Shown here one piece after another: positions 44,691 to 53,829 of a stretch of DNA of 64,000 nucleotides; position 1 is the first letter of the stretch, and the number at the start of each line of letters is the position of its first letter. This stretch comes from Robertmurraya siralis (GTDB taxonomy: Bacteria; Bacillota; Bacilli; Bacillales; Cytobacillaceae). The notes below the pieces were generated by a model. The model ran no database searches. It was not told the origin of the DNA and saw only the letters and a program-made list of their open reading frames with translations. Location: contig NZ_SWLZ01000001.1 in NCBI RefSeq assembly GCF_005502275.1, positions 124,001 through 188,000 on the forward strand, in the 5' to 3' direction. A program made the translations under genes and the position numbers.

Positions 44691-45638
44691 GTGCTGAGAT
44701 TTTTACTAAATCGATTAGGACAAAGTGCGATTCTACTTTTGATCGTCACGATCATCACTTTTTTTCTAATCAACCTAGCTCCTGGTGGTCCAGCAAGCAC
44801 GATGAGAATGGATGCATCTCCAGAGGAAAGGCAAGCCATGGTGGAAAAGTTAGGCTTAGATCAGCCCATCCACATACGCTATATTGATTGGATAACGAAT
44901 GCTCTTAAGGGTGACCTCGGTGTTTCGTTTACATCAAGTGAACCGGTTGTTCAACGAATTGCAGAACGTCTTCCGTACACGATTGAGTTAACCGTATTTA
45001 CAATAATTCTCTCGATTACGATTGGAATATTATTTGGGGTTATTTCGGCCATAAAGCGAGGAAAGGCACAGGATCATGTCATTAATTTCTTTAGTGTCCT
45101 CGGTTTATCAGTTCCTGCGTTTTGGCTTGGACTCATGCTCATTCTTTTATTTTCTATTAACCTTGGATGGCTGCCATCCTCTGGAGTTGGCGCTCGTGGG
45201 GCGGATTTTAATTTCTGGGGCTGGATTTCTCATTTAATTATGCCGGTATTAATTTTAACAACTACTGTTCTACCTAATATTGTTCGCTTTACCCGCTCTT
45301 CAATGCTGGAGGTTATATCTCAAAATTATATTCGCACTGCTCGCGCAAAAGGGGCAAAGGAATCAATCGTTTTGTATGTACACGCGCTAAGGAATGCATT
45401 AATTCCAGTAGTTACAATTATTGGCGTTCTGATTCCAAGACTTCTAAGCGGAGCTGTTATTACAGAAGCAATCTTTGGATGGACAGGGATTGGGACACTT
45501 ATTTTGGAGGCGGCAAGAGGAAGGGATTATCCACTGGTAATGGGGGTTACAGTAGTTATTACAGTTGTTGTTGTGCTTTGTAATTTGATTGTAGACCTTA
45601 TTTATTCACGTATCGATCCACGCGTTAAAAATGTATAA
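44691..45638 (+). CDS. oppB: oligopeptide ABC transporter permease (OppB type)
   Basis: 315 residues, six membrane segments; LNRLGQSAILLLIVTIITFF at the start, and the EAA-like loop ENYIRTARAKGAKES-type region around 220 (here QNYIRTARAKGAKES). GTG 44691 is preceded by GGGGG; the longer frame back to 44631 has no site and an atypical N-terminus. Confidence 0.92.
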   Translation: MLRFLLNRLGQSAILLLIVTIITFFLINLAPGGPASTMRMDASPEERQAMVEKLGLDQPIHIRYIDWITNALKGDLGVSFTSSEPVVQRIAERLPYTIELTVFTIILSITIGILFGVISAIKRGKAQDHVINFFSVLGLSVPAFWLGLMLILLFSINLGWLPSSGVGARGADFNFWGWISHLIMPVLILTTTVLPNIVRFTRSSMLEVISQNYIRTARAKGAKESIVLYVHALRNALIPVVTIIGVLIPRLLSGAVITEAIFGWTGIGTLILEAARGRDYPLVMGVTVVITVVVVLCNLIVDLIYSRIDPRVKNV

Positions 45639-45655
45639 ATAATGGGGGTGAGAAA

Positions 45656-46549
45656 ATGGAGGTATCAACAAATCAAGATTATGGAAGCAAAACAATGACA
45701 AAAGTAAAACAAAGAAAAGACACGCTCCTTGCACGTTTAAAACAAAATAAAATCGCTTATTTTTCATTATGGTTCCTCATTATCTTACACTTAATCGTTT
45801 TTTTAGGTCCATTTTTTTGGACGATTAATCCAGAAGAGTTGCAGGAGGTTGGCTCTTTAGCGGGCTGGTCTTTACAGCATCCTTTTGGAACAGATGATCT
45901 GAGTAGAGATGTTTTTGCAAGAATGCTTCACGGTGGAAGAGTTACATTGCTAGTTGGATTGGCAGCTATGTTATTTGCTTTACTGATCGGGACATTGGTC
46001 GGAGCGTGTGCCGGTTATTTTGGCAAATTTGTTGAATCAGTCTTAATGAGAATAACGGAAGCAATGATGGCGATTCCTAACTTTTTCTTTGTCCTTGTTG
46101 CATTAACAGTTCTAGGTACAAGCCCGGTCATGGTCGTTGTCGTCATTGCCTTATGCGGCTGGATGGAAATTGCCAGGGTTGTATACGGCGAGACATTAAA
46201 ATGGAAGGAATATGAGTTTGTAGAAGCGGCTAATGCTTCAGGGGCTAGAAGTATTCGGATCTTAACGAAATACATTATTCCCCAAATCATACCGTCTATT
46301 ATTGTTTCAGGTACATTAACAATTGCAGCGGCGATTTTGACGGAAAGTGCAATTAGTTATTTAGGGTTGGGGATTCAGCCACCTACCCCGACGTGGGGAA
46401 ATATGTTGCAAAATTCACAGCAATATATTTGGACTGCCCCTGTTTTAGGAATATTACCAGGAGCAGCGATAACAATTGTTGTTCTTGCCTATAATTTTTT
46501 AGGTGACGGCCTGCGTGATGCGCTTGATCCAAAATATGTTAAGAAATAA
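45656..46549 (+). CDS. oppC: oligopeptide ABC transporter permease (OppC type)
   Basis: 297 residues, six membrane segments; HPFGTDDLSRDVFARMLHGG near 77 is a DppC/OppC hallmark, and ANASGARSIRILTKYIIPQI near 190 is the ATPase-coupling loop. AATGGGGG before the ATG. Forms the membrane pore with OppB. Confidence 0.92.
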   Translation: MEVSTNQDYGSKTMTKVKQRKDTLLARLKQNKIAYFSLWFLIILHLIVFLGPFFWTINPEELQEVGSLAGWSLQHPFGTDDLSRDVFARMLHGGRVTLLVGLAAMLFALLIGTLVGACAGYFGKFVESVLMRITEAMMAIPNFFFVLVALTVLGTSPVMVVVVIALCGWMEIARVVYGETLKWKEYEFVEAANASGARSIRILTKYIIPQIIPSIIVSGTLTIAAAILTESAISYLGLGIQPPTPTWGNMLQNSQQYIWTAPVLGILPGAAITIVVLAYNFLGDGLRDALDPKYVKK

Positions 46550-46567
46550 TGAGGGGAGCTAAACATT

Positions 46568-47398
46568 TTGTTTATAACAATTAATGATAATCAATTATAT
46601 TATGAAATTCATGGGAATCCTGATGGTGAAACAATCTTTTTTATTCATGGTGCCCCTGGGTTAGGGGATTGTCGCAGTGATATTAGAGCATTTTCACCTC
46701 TTGGTGATCAATATCGATTAATCTTTATGGATATGAGAGGTTCGGGACGTTCTGAAGGAAAGCCACCTTTTACCCATGAACAGTGGACTGCCGATATCGA
46801 GGCATTGAGAAAGGAGCTCGTTGGCGCGCCAATCAAAATATTAGGAGGTTCATATGGCGGCTTTCTTACCCTTGAATATGTCCTTAGATACCCTGACAGC
46901 GTGACCCATGTTTTACTAAGAGATACTGCTGCCAATAGTGAATTTGATCATCTTTCCGTTGATCAAGCACTGGAAAGCGATTTGCCTGGGATTACAGAAG
47001 CTGGGATTCGCCGTCTTTTCGATGGAAAAGTAGAGTCAAATGAAGAGTTAAAAGAGATGTTTGCCGCTATTCAACCACTTTATACAGTGAAATTTGATGA
47101 AGAGGCCGTTAAAAAGAGAATCGATTCGATTTATTATCGTTATGAAACTCATAACTATGCCTTTAGATACAATAAGCCGAACTTTAACTTAGTTCCAGAT
47201 TTGCACAAAATATCAGTCCCTACACTTGTTACAGTCGGGAGACACGATTGGATTACGCCGGTTGTTTGTTCTGAGTTAATTGCTGAGAAAATTCCAAATT
47301 CAAAGCTTGTAATCTTTGAAAACAGTGGGCATTCTCCGCAAAATGAGGAGAATGAGAAATATTTAAAACTGGTTCGAGAGTTCCTACAAATGAATTGA
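46568..47398 (+). CDS. alpha/beta hydrolase, proline-iminopeptidase-like
   Basis: 276 residues. Nucleophile elbow GGSYGG near 95, acid in VGRHDWITP near 220, and histidine in NSGHSPQNEE near 255. FIHGAPGLGDCRSD matches the oxyanion region of prolyl iminopeptidases (HGGPG), with APG instead of GPG. Start is TTG 46568 behind GAGGGGAG. It probably removes N-terminal proline or another residue from imported peptides; exact specificity unknown. Confidence 0.82.
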   Translation: MFITINDNQLYYEIHGNPDGETIFFIHGAPGLGDCRSDIRAFSPLGDQYRLIFMDMRGSGRSEGKPPFTHEQWTADIEALRKELVGAPIKILGGSYGGFLTLEYVLRYPDSVTHVLLRDTAANSEFDHLSVDQALESDLPGITEAGIRRLFDGKVESNEELKEMFAAIQPLYTVKFDEEAVKKRIDSIYYRYETHNYAFRYNKPNFNLVPDLHKISVPTLVTVGRHDWITPVVCSELIAEKIPNSKLVIFENSGHSPQNEENEKYLKLVREFLQMN

Positions 47399-47404
47399 AT
47401 AAGA

Positions 47405-47507
47405 TGGAAGAAGCAAGAAAGAAGCTAGAGTTAACGGTAAGCGTTGGAAAGCAGTGAGAAGAATGCTTTTAGCTAACCAACCATACTCTAGCTTCTATTC
47501 TTCCTCC
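47405..47507. repeat. long imperfect inverted repeat after the peptide operon
   Basis: GGAAGAAGC...GAAGCTAGAGTTA (47405-47430) pairs with ACTCTAGCTTCTATTCTTCC (47487-47507) around a ~55-nt loop. Could terminate or stabilise the operon mRNA. There is no clear T-run. Confidence 0.45.
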
Positions 47508-47603
47508 TTAAATATGTGCGCCTATTTTCCTTAGCATATAATCATAGCTTGTTTAGGGAAAAGAGGTTTTTATGGAAAACTGTGATAAAAGGGAGGAGTC
47601 TAC

Positions 47604-48680
47604 ATGAAAGAAATTGAAATTCCTCTAAAGATGAAGGCAGCTGTGATTCGTGAGCATGGAGGACCTGAGAAGCTCAACATTGAAGAAATTCCCACTCCAA
47701 AACCGGGAGAACATGAAGTTTTGATTAAAGTAGAAGCAACGGCATTAAATCATCTTGATATATTTGCTCGAGAGGGGCTTAAAGGACCAGGGGTGCCGAA
47801 GTTAACTTTACCACATATTTCTGGTGTCGATATCGTTGGTCGTGTGGTTGAATTTGGACAAACAACATTAAATGTAGTGAACAGCTTTGCAAAAGGAGAA
47901 CGCGTTCTTATAAACCCATCCTTTGGCTGTGGAGAGTGCCGGTTTTGTAGAGCTGGTGAACCGAGCATGTGTCCAGATTATAAAATCATTGGTGAACATT
48001 TATGGGGAGGTTTAGCAGAGTATGTAGTCGTTCCTGTAAAAAATATTATTCCCATTCCTGAGCATATCCCCTCAGTCACAGCAGCGGCTATTCCGGCCGT
48101 CTATACGACAGCTTGGAGAGGAGTGGTCAATGTTGGACAAATAAAGTCTTCTGATACGGTGCTGATAATTGGGGCATCGGGCGGTCTCGGCTCTGCCCAA
48201 TTAGATATAGCGGTTGCCGCTGGGGCAACAGTTATTGGAATTGCAAGTAGTGAGGAGAAAAGAAGAAAATGTCTTGATTTGGGTGCCATAGCCATGTTTG
48301 ATTCCAATGGAGATTGGCTAAAGGAAGTAAAGGAATGGACAAGAGGTGAAGGGGTTGATATCGCATTCGATTCAGTTGGGAAACCTACATTCACTAAAAG
48401 CTTAAATAGTCTAAAAATGGGTGGGAAGCTAGTGTTATCTGGAGCAACTGCAGGTGATTTTCCTGAGATTAGCATTCGTGAAATATACCAATGGCATCGC
48501 CAAGTATTAGGGGCGCCAATGGGAAATTGGGGAGATTTCTTACAGGTTACCGAGCAAGTTTGGCAAGGAAAGCTGAATCCTCAAGTAAGTGCTGTTTTTC
48601 CATTGGAAAAAATCGCGGAAGCAGAAGCTTTATTAGAAAACAGAAATCACTTCGGGAAAATTGTCATTAGAGTGAATTAA
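47604..48680 (+). CDS. zinc-dependent alcohol dehydrogenase family protein (MDR superfamily)
   Basis: 358 residues. The structural zinc motif is complete, CGECRFCRAGEPSMC near 112-126. NAD(P)-binding GASGGLGSAQLDIAVAAGA lies near 190. The catalytic zinc position usually formed by C-x-D-H near 40 is altered (ALNHLDIFAREG), as in quinone-oxidoreductase-like members, so the catalytic mode is uncertain. GGGAGGAG precedes the ATG. It stands alone, with no obvious link to the peptide operon. Confidence 0.85.
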   Translation: MKEIEIPLKMKAAVIREHGGPEKLNIEEIPTPKPGEHEVLIKVEATALNHLDIFAREGLKGPGVPKLTLPHISGVDIVGRVVEFGQTTLNVVNSFAKGERVLINPSFGCGECRFCRAGEPSMCPDYKIIGEHLWGGLAEYVVVPVKNIIPIPEHIPSVTAAAIPAVYTTAWRGVVNVGQIKSSDTVLIIGASGGLGSAQLDIAVAAGATVIGIASSEEKRRKCLDLGAIAMFDSNGDWLKEVKEWTRGEGVDIAFDSVGKPTFTKSLNSLKMGGKLVLSGATAGDFPEISIREIYQWHRQVLGAPMGNWGDFLQVTEQVWQGKLNPQVSAVFPLEKIAEAEALLENRNHFGKIVIRVN

Positions 48681-48873
48681 GAGGGCTCAATAATTTTGTT
48701 GATAGTATAGGAAACATCTTCTTTTGACAACAGCTTTCAAAATAAGGGCTTCAATACAGACGGGTAGGAAAAATTGGTTGTGATATATAATTTGTGTATA
48801 TAAAGAAATCTCTCTTTTAGGTTAAATGGGTATTTGACCGTTGAAAACAAAAAGGGGGGTTTCTTTTTTTAAA

Positions 48874-49024
48874 TAAACTTTGTTAAACAATATAAACGAT
48901 TTTTGACTCATTTCGTGTGCAACCTTAGTTTCACACGCCTTTCAGTTATACTGAAAGGTCTTCTGATTCATAAAATCAGAGAGAAAATGAGCCAAGAATC
49001 AACATCAACAAATAACAAAGCCTT
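48874..49024. repeat. MITE-like element, copy 3
   Basis: AACTTTGTTAAA at the left and AATAACAAAGCCTT at the right. It holds GTGTGCAAC/GTTTCACAC, CCTTTCAGT/ACTGAAAGG and CTGAT/ATCAG hairpins, and TTTTTGACTCATTT against AAATGAGCCAAGAA. It occupies most of the space between the alcohol dehydrogenase and GntR genes. Confidence 0.75.
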
Positions 49025-49141
49025 TTAATAAAGGTCATGTTCTCTTTCATAAGAAATACGTAATAAATAGATCATGATAATATATCTATTCATTGTTTGG
49101 AATAGTGATATAGATAATGATCAATTTTTGAAGAATGATAC

Positions 49142-49170
49142 TTGTAATCGAATTCATTATGATGTATTAT
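49142..49170 (+). promoter_or_regulatory. sigma-A promoter of the GntR-PTS operon
   Basis: TTGTAA (49142-49147) and TATTAT (49165-49170) with 17-bp spacing. Confidence 0.5.
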
Positions 49171-49194
49171 AAAAATATAAGGTGTAATTATAAA

Positions 49195-49208
49195 TACATC
49201 ATGATGTA
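49195..49208. promoter_or_regulatory. palindromic operator before the GntR gene
   Basis: TACATCATGATGTA is a perfect 14-bp palindrome, downstream of the promoter and 29 bp before the GntR start. A related ATGATGTATTATA lies at 49159. A likely binding site for the GntR regulator. Confidence 0.6.
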
Positions 49209-49237
49209 AAGGTATTCATTTTAGGGGTGATGGTAAA

Positions 49238-49996
49238 ATGAGTAAAAGTTTCATTGATAAAAAGTCAAAGCTGCCGCTGTATAAGCAATTGAAAATTTTG
49301 CTAATGCGCTATATAGAGGAAAATCTCTCCGAAGGTGATTCTCTGCCGATTGAATCTGAAATCGAAAAGCTTTACGGGGTAAGTAGGGCTACTGTTAGAA
49401 AAACGATTGATGAATTAGTTTCTGAAGGTGTAGTAAAAAGAATTCAGGGAAAAGGAACTTTTATTCAATCAAAAAAAATAGTTCAGACTGCGGGATCGAT
49501 TACGAGCTGGACAGAAGAAATGCGACTTAGGGGAAAAGAAATTCATACTGATAATACATTATTGTTAGAATTGGAGCCTTCTCAAAAAATAAGAGAAGAG
49601 TTAAAACTATCCCCAAATGAGAAAGTGATTTGCCTTAAGCGTACACGCTATTCTGATGGTGAACCTATAGCGATCATGATTAATTATATGCGTGGGAAGT
49701 TTATTCCTGGCTTTCTAGAAAAAGGTCTGCAAAGAGAATCATTGTATGAAACCTTAGAAGAAGAATACAATATTCGACTCGAGAAAGCTTATGAACGAAT
49801 TCAAGCAAGAGTTGCTACTGACTTAGAAGCAGTTGAACTGCAAATTCCACCGGAATCAGCCTTACTCCACTTAACTAGGGTGTCTTACTTAAAGGATGGA
49901 ACTCCATTCGAATTAGTTGAAATGTCGAACCGCGGAGATCGATATCACTATCATATTGAACTGAATGGGAGAAACAAAATAAAACATATCAATTAA
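49238..49996 (+). CDS. GntR-family regulator, HutC/UTRA subfamily
   Basis: 252 residues. Winged helix at 1-75 (KLPLYKQLKILLMRYIEENL; SRATVRKTIDELVSEGVVKR) followed by a UTRA effector domain (ICLKRTRYSDGEPIAIMINY; LLHLTRVSYLKDGTPFELVE). HutC-type regulators with UTRA domains often sense sugar phosphates. Adjacent PTS genes make it the likely regulator of this cluster. Confidence 0.92.
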   Translation: MSKSFIDKKSKLPLYKQLKILLMRYIEENLSEGDSLPIESEIEKLYGVSRATVRKTIDELVSEGVVKRIQGKGTFIQSKKIVQTAGSITSWTEEMRLRGKEIHTDNTLLLELEPSQKIREELKLSPNEKVICLKRTRYSDGEPIAIMINYMRGKFIPGFLEKGLQRESLYETLEEEYNIRLEKAYERIQARVATDLEAVELQIPPESALLHLTRVSYLKDGTPFELVEMSNRGDRYHYHIELNGRNKIKHIN

Positions 49997-50065
49997 GTTT
50001 ATAATTTGCTTCGATACTTTGAAGAGTATCATTTGGCCATTGATTAACTTAGAAGGGGTGTTAAC

Positions 50066-50497
50066 ATGCTCACATTAACTGAAGGATTAATTGAATTGGA
50101 TGTAAAGGCAAAAGATGCAGAGGATTCAATACGAAAAGCAGGTCAGTTATTAGTAAATGAAGGATTAGCAGATCAAGGCTATGTAGACGCAATGGTCAAG
50201 GGGTTTAAAGAAGTTGGGCCATATATTGTAGTGGCCCCTAACATTGCCTTTCCACACGCAAGACCAGAACTTGGTGCGAAAGAAAAGGGTGTTTCGTTAA
50301 TAAGATTAAGTCAACCAGTCGTATTCGGGCACCCTACTAATGATCCTATAACACTTGTTTGCGCCCTTTGTGGAACTGATAGTACAAGTCATATTCAAAT
50401 GTTACAGGCTCTCGCAGATATTTTAAGAGATGAAGAAAAACTAAATGTAATTATGAATACAGCGACTTCAAAAGAAGAAATCCTATCAATTATATAA
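50066..50497 (+). CDS. PTS sugar transporter EIIA component (mannitol/fructose type, Ula/Sga-like)
   Basis: 143 residues. The phosphorylatable histidine is in VAPNIAFPHARPELGAKEKG near 65-84, in the standard EIIA-Man/Fru context. It receives phosphate from HPr and passes it to the EIIB encoded next. Confidence 0.9.
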   Translation: MLTLTEGLIELDVKAKDAEDSIRKAGQLLVNEGLADQGYVDAMVKGFKEVGPYIVVAPNIAFPHARPELGAKEKGVSLIRLSQPVVFGHPTNDPITLVCALCGTDSTSHIQMLQALADILRDEEKLNVIMNTATSKEEILSII

Positions 50498-50512
50498 AAA
50501 GGAGTGTTTATT

Positions 50513-50797
50513 ATGAAAGTTGTCACAGTTTGTGGAATGGGATTTGGAACGAGCCTAATGCTGCTTATGGATATTCAGTCGATTGCCAAGAACCATGGAT
50601 ATGAAGTTCAGGGAGAAGCTGTAGATTTAGGTTCTGCTAAAGGAAAAGTTTGTGATTTTATGGTTGCTTCAAGTGAAATATCAGCAGAGCTTAGTGATGA
50701 GTCTGTAGAAGTAATCTCGATTAATAATTTACTAGATAAGGATGAAATAGAAGCGAAGGTAATGCCAGTTATTCAAAAACTGCATCAAAGGGGGTAG
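50513..50797 (+). CDS. PTS EIIB component (ascorbate/lactose type)
   Basis: 94 residues from ATG 50513, which sits 8 nt after GGAG; a frame from 50504 lacks a proper site. The P-loop-like VTVCGMGFGTSLMLLMDI carries the phosphocysteine near residue 6. Confidence 0.9.
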   Translation: MKVVTVCGMGFGTSLMLLMDIQSIAKNHGYEVQGEAVDLGSAKGKVCDFMVASSEISAELSDESVEVISINNLLDKDEIEAKVMPVIQKLHQRG

Positions 50798-50803
50798 GGA
50801 AAT

Positions 50804-52072
50804 ATGCTTGATATAATTGTAAACGTTTTAAGCAATCCAGCTATTATTCTTGGTATTATTGCACTTGTTGGATTAGTAGCCTTGCGCAAAACAACATCTG
50901 ATGTAATAAAGGGAACATTAAAGACAATTTTTGGATTTATTATTTTACAGCAAGGATCAAATATTATCGTTTCAGCACTAGTTCCATTTAGTACGATGTT
51001 TACGGAAGCCTTCGGATTAACAGGAATTGTTGCAGAGGATAATGCTCTAGTTGCTGCCGTCCAAACTTTATTAGGTAAAGAGACAGCTCTTATTCTAGTA
51101 TTTTCGTTTTTAATCAACTTATTAATTGCAAGAGTAACAAAATGGAAATACATTTTCTTAACAGGACATATGATGTTTTCATTTGCCGGTACAATGGCAA
51201 TAGTGTTTAACCAAATGGGGTTATCAAGCACGATGACGATCGTTTTAGGTTCAATTATTCAAGGGGTTTCAATGGTATTATTTCCAGCGTTATCGCAGCC
51301 ATTTGTCCGTAAAATCACGGGTAAAGATGATATCGCTTTCGGTTTCTGGGGCAGTTCATGGATTAGTCTTTCTGGATGGGTAGGAGGCTTAGCGGGAAAT
51401 AAGGAAAAATCTTCTGAAGATGTAAAAGTACCCAAAACTTTAGATTTTTTAAAAGACATGAGTGTGCTCATGGGGATTGTCATGATTGTTATCTATTTGG
51501 TCACGGCATTATTTGTTGATAAAAATGTGTTAGCTGAAATCTCAGGAGGACAGGATATTATTCAATTTTCAATTATGAATGCACTGACATTCGTTGCGGG
51601 GATACTAGTATTGCTTCAAGGGGTAAGAATGTTTCTTGGAGAAATTGTTCCCGCATTTAAAGGAATAGGGGAAAAAATCGTACCAGGTGCAAAGCCAGCT
51701 CTCGATGTCCCAATTTTTTTCGCCTTTGCACCAATCGCAGTAACTCTTGGTTTCTTGTCAGCTTTAGTAGGTAGCTTACTAGTAACCTTTATTTCTACAA
51801 TGCTACCAGTTGTTGTTTTACCTTCTGTTATTGGATTATTTTTCATGGGCGGTGCCGCTGGTGTATTTGGTAATGCATCAGGAGGGAGACGTGGTGCGAT
51901 AATATCCGGATTTTTCCTAGGGGTTTCATGGACACTTCTTGTTGCCCTTGCGTATCCGTTAGTGGATATGAATGCTTATGGTGTGGAAGGTCTATGGTTT
52001 GCTTCCCCAGATGCCATTATTGTTGTAGTGATTATTCGTTTAATCGGCTTATTATTCGGAATAGGCATATAA
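50804..52072 (+). CDS. PTS EIIC component of the ascorbate (UlaA/SgaT) family
   Basis: 422 residues, about eleven membrane segments. GFIILQQGSNIIVSALVPFS near 45, WKYIFLTGHMMFSFAGTMAI near 110, and MGGAAGVFGNASGGRRGAII near 350 match UlaA-type permeases. The natural substrate need not be ascorbate. After its stop, 52073-52179 reads as a short unassigned peptide frame. Confidence 0.9.
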   Translation: MLDIIVNVLSNPAIILGIIALVGLVALRKTTSDVIKGTLKTIFGFIILQQGSNIIVSALVPFSTMFTEAFGLTGIVAEDNALVAAVQTLLGKETALILVFSFLINLLIARVTKWKYIFLTGHMMFSFAGTMAIVFNQMGLSSTMTIVLGSIIQGVSMVLFPALSQPFVRKITGKDDIAFGFWGSSWISLSGWVGGLAGNKEKSSEDVKVPKTLDFLKDMSVLMGIVMIVIYLVTALFVDKNVLAEISGGQDIIQFSIMNALTFVAGILVLLQGVRMFLGEIVPAFKGIGEKIVPGAKPALDVPIFFAFAPIAVTLGFLSALVGSLLVTFISTMLPVVVLPSVIGLFFMGGAAGVFGNASGGRRGAIISGFFLGVSWTLLVALAYPLVDMNAYGVEGLWFASPDAIIVVVIIRLIGLLFGIGI

Positions 52073-52271
52073 AGCATATACTAGAGCGAATCGAGCAGCT
52101 ATACCCTTTAATGCCAGCCTTTTCATATGTTTCGAAGATTAATGAAAACAATAATGATAGACTAAAAACATTTATATAACGTCTAGCATTTTAGTTCGTC
52201 GTATACTACGATTTTCTGTCATGCTCAAGGGACTTGCTATAGCTGCTCTTTCAAAAAGGAGGAACTTTAAG

Positions 52272-53192
52272 ATGGGAAAAATCAGAACTGTTTTAGGAGA
52301 TATTGATGCAAAGGACTTAGGATTTACTTATAGCCATGAACATTTATGGACGTGTCCGCCTCCGAGTCAGAAAGATCGGGACTTGGAATTAACGGATTAT
52401 GAAGCATCTGTTAGTGAACTATTTAGATTTAAGAGAGCAGGTGGGCAGGCGCTTGTAGATGCAACGACACTTGATTATGGAAGAAATGCTGCAAAAATGA
52501 AACAAATGGCTATTGAAACGAATGTTCATGTCATCGCAACTACTGGATTTAATAAACATATATATTTCCCAGCATGGGTTAATGCACTTTCAATTGAGGA
52601 AATACAACAAAAACTTGTTAGAGATATTACGATCGGAATGGATGGAACAGATGCAAAAGCTGGCTTTCTTAAGTCAGGTTCTTGGGAGCAATTAATACAT
52701 CCACTGGAAGAAAAGGTTACTAGAGCAGTTGCTCGTGCGCAAAAAGAAACAGGAGCACCAGTCTGGCTTCATACAGAAGCTGGAACAATGGGCGAGGAGA
52801 TGTTGGATATTTTAGAAGAAGAAGGAGTTGACTTAACGAAGGTTGCTGTTGGGCATAGCGATCGTAATGCCGATCCGTATTATCATTTACAGCTTGCAAA
52901 AAGAGGAGCTTTTGTTCAATTTGATGGAGCAAGTAAAATAAAGTATTACCCTGATAGTACTCGAATTGAACTGATTAAGAATATGATAAAAAATGGATTT
53001 GTCAAGCAGCTTTTGATTTCAGCAGATATGGGAAGACAAAGCTATCTACATGCTTATGGTGGCGGACCTGGATTTGAGTATATTTTGAAAAAGTATATTC
53101 CAAGATTAAGAAATGAAGGAATTAGTGAAGAGGACATCCAGACAATTTTTGTTGAAAATCCAGCACGGTGGTTAGCACAATTTGAAGGGTGA
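52272..53192 (+). CDS. phosphotriesterase-family metallohydrolase, probable phospho-sugar lactonase
   Basis: 306 residues from ATG 52272 behind AAAGGAGG. Amidohydrolase signatures: YSHEHLW (first two metal histidines), lysine region DAKAGFLKSGS near 140, WLHTEAG and VGHSDRN (two more histidines), and ISADMGRQ (catalytic aspartate). Related COG1735 enzymes such as Lmo2620 and Bh0225 hydrolyse phosphorylated furanose lactones. PTS genes just upstream fit an internal phospho-lactone substrate. Confidence 0.85.
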   Translation: MGKIRTVLGDIDAKDLGFTYSHEHLWTCPPPSQKDRDLELTDYEASVSELFRFKRAGGQALVDATTLDYGRNAAKMKQMAIETNVHVIATTGFNKHIYFPAWVNALSIEEIQQKLVRDITIGMDGTDAKAGFLKSGSWEQLIHPLEEKVTRAVARAQKETGAPVWLHTEAGTMGEEMLDILEEEGVDLTKVAVGHSDRNADPYYHLQLAKRGAFVQFDGASKIKYYPDSTRIELIKNMIKNGFVKQLLISADMGRQSYLHAYGGGPGFEYILKKYIPRLRNEGISEEDIQTIFVENPARWLAQFEG

Positions 53193-53201
53193 TGAGGAAT
53201 C

Positions 53202-53825
53202 ATGTCAGTTGGTAAAGGAACAATTATTGCTATACTTCGCGGTATTGAGCCAGAAGATGCTTGTTCAATTGTAGAAGTATTGCAAAAAAATGGAATTACT
53301 TGGGTTGAAGTATCTTTAAGTGATGAAACAAAAGGGTTGCGCTGTATTGAAAAAATCCATTCAAAATTTAAAAATACCATTCAGTTAGGAGCTGGTACAG
53401 TCATCACCCAAAAACAGATCGATCAAGTTCTTGAAGCAGGAGCGAAATACATTATTACTCCAGGCTGGGAGCGGGAATTGGTTCGTTATGCGAAGGCAAA
53501 AAATGTAGAAATTTTCCCTGGCGTATTCACACCGGGGGAAATTCTTCAAGCAGTACAAGATGATATTAATGTAGTCAAATTATTTCCAGCAAATGATTTA
53601 GGTATTTCATATATTAAAAATCTTCGAGGCCCTTTTCCAAATGTTCATATCATGGCAGTTGGCGGTGTGGATGATAAAAATTTGAAAGCTTACTACGAAG
53701 CTGGATGCTCCTCATTTGCAATTGGTAGTGATCTAGTTCCGAGGGGGGCAACAAGGGATAATTTGCAACAAATTGAAGAAAAAGCTCAACAATATACGAA
53801 TCTCATCCAAGAATTAGGGAGTTGA
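53202..53825 (+). CDS. KDPG/KHG-aldolase-like class I aldolase
   Basis: 207 residues, TIM barrel. The catalytic glutamate is in WVEVSLSDETKG near 35 and the Schiff-base lysine in NVVKLFPANDLG near 125; GAGTVIT and MAVGGV bind phosphate. It cleaves 2-keto-3-deoxy sugar acids (phosphate) to pyruvate and an aldehyde. Follows the lactonase gene by 9 bp. Confidence 0.9.
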   Translation: MSVGKGTIIAILRGIEPEDACSIVEVLQKNGITWVEVSLSDETKGLRCIEKIHSKFKNTIQLGAGTVITQKQIDQVLEAGAKYIITPGWERELVRYAKAKNVEIFPGVFTPGEILQAVQDDINVVKLFPANDLGISYIKNLRGPFPNVHIMAVGGVDDKNLKAYYEAGCSSFAIGSDLVPRGATRDNLQQIEEKAQQYTNLIQELGS

Positions 53826-53829
53826 TTAT

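Noticed and set aside
52073-52179. Short frame reading HILERIEQLYPLMPAFSYVS after the PTS EIIC gene
   Set aside because: No start codon with a ribosome binding site and no family recognised. Kept only as a note.
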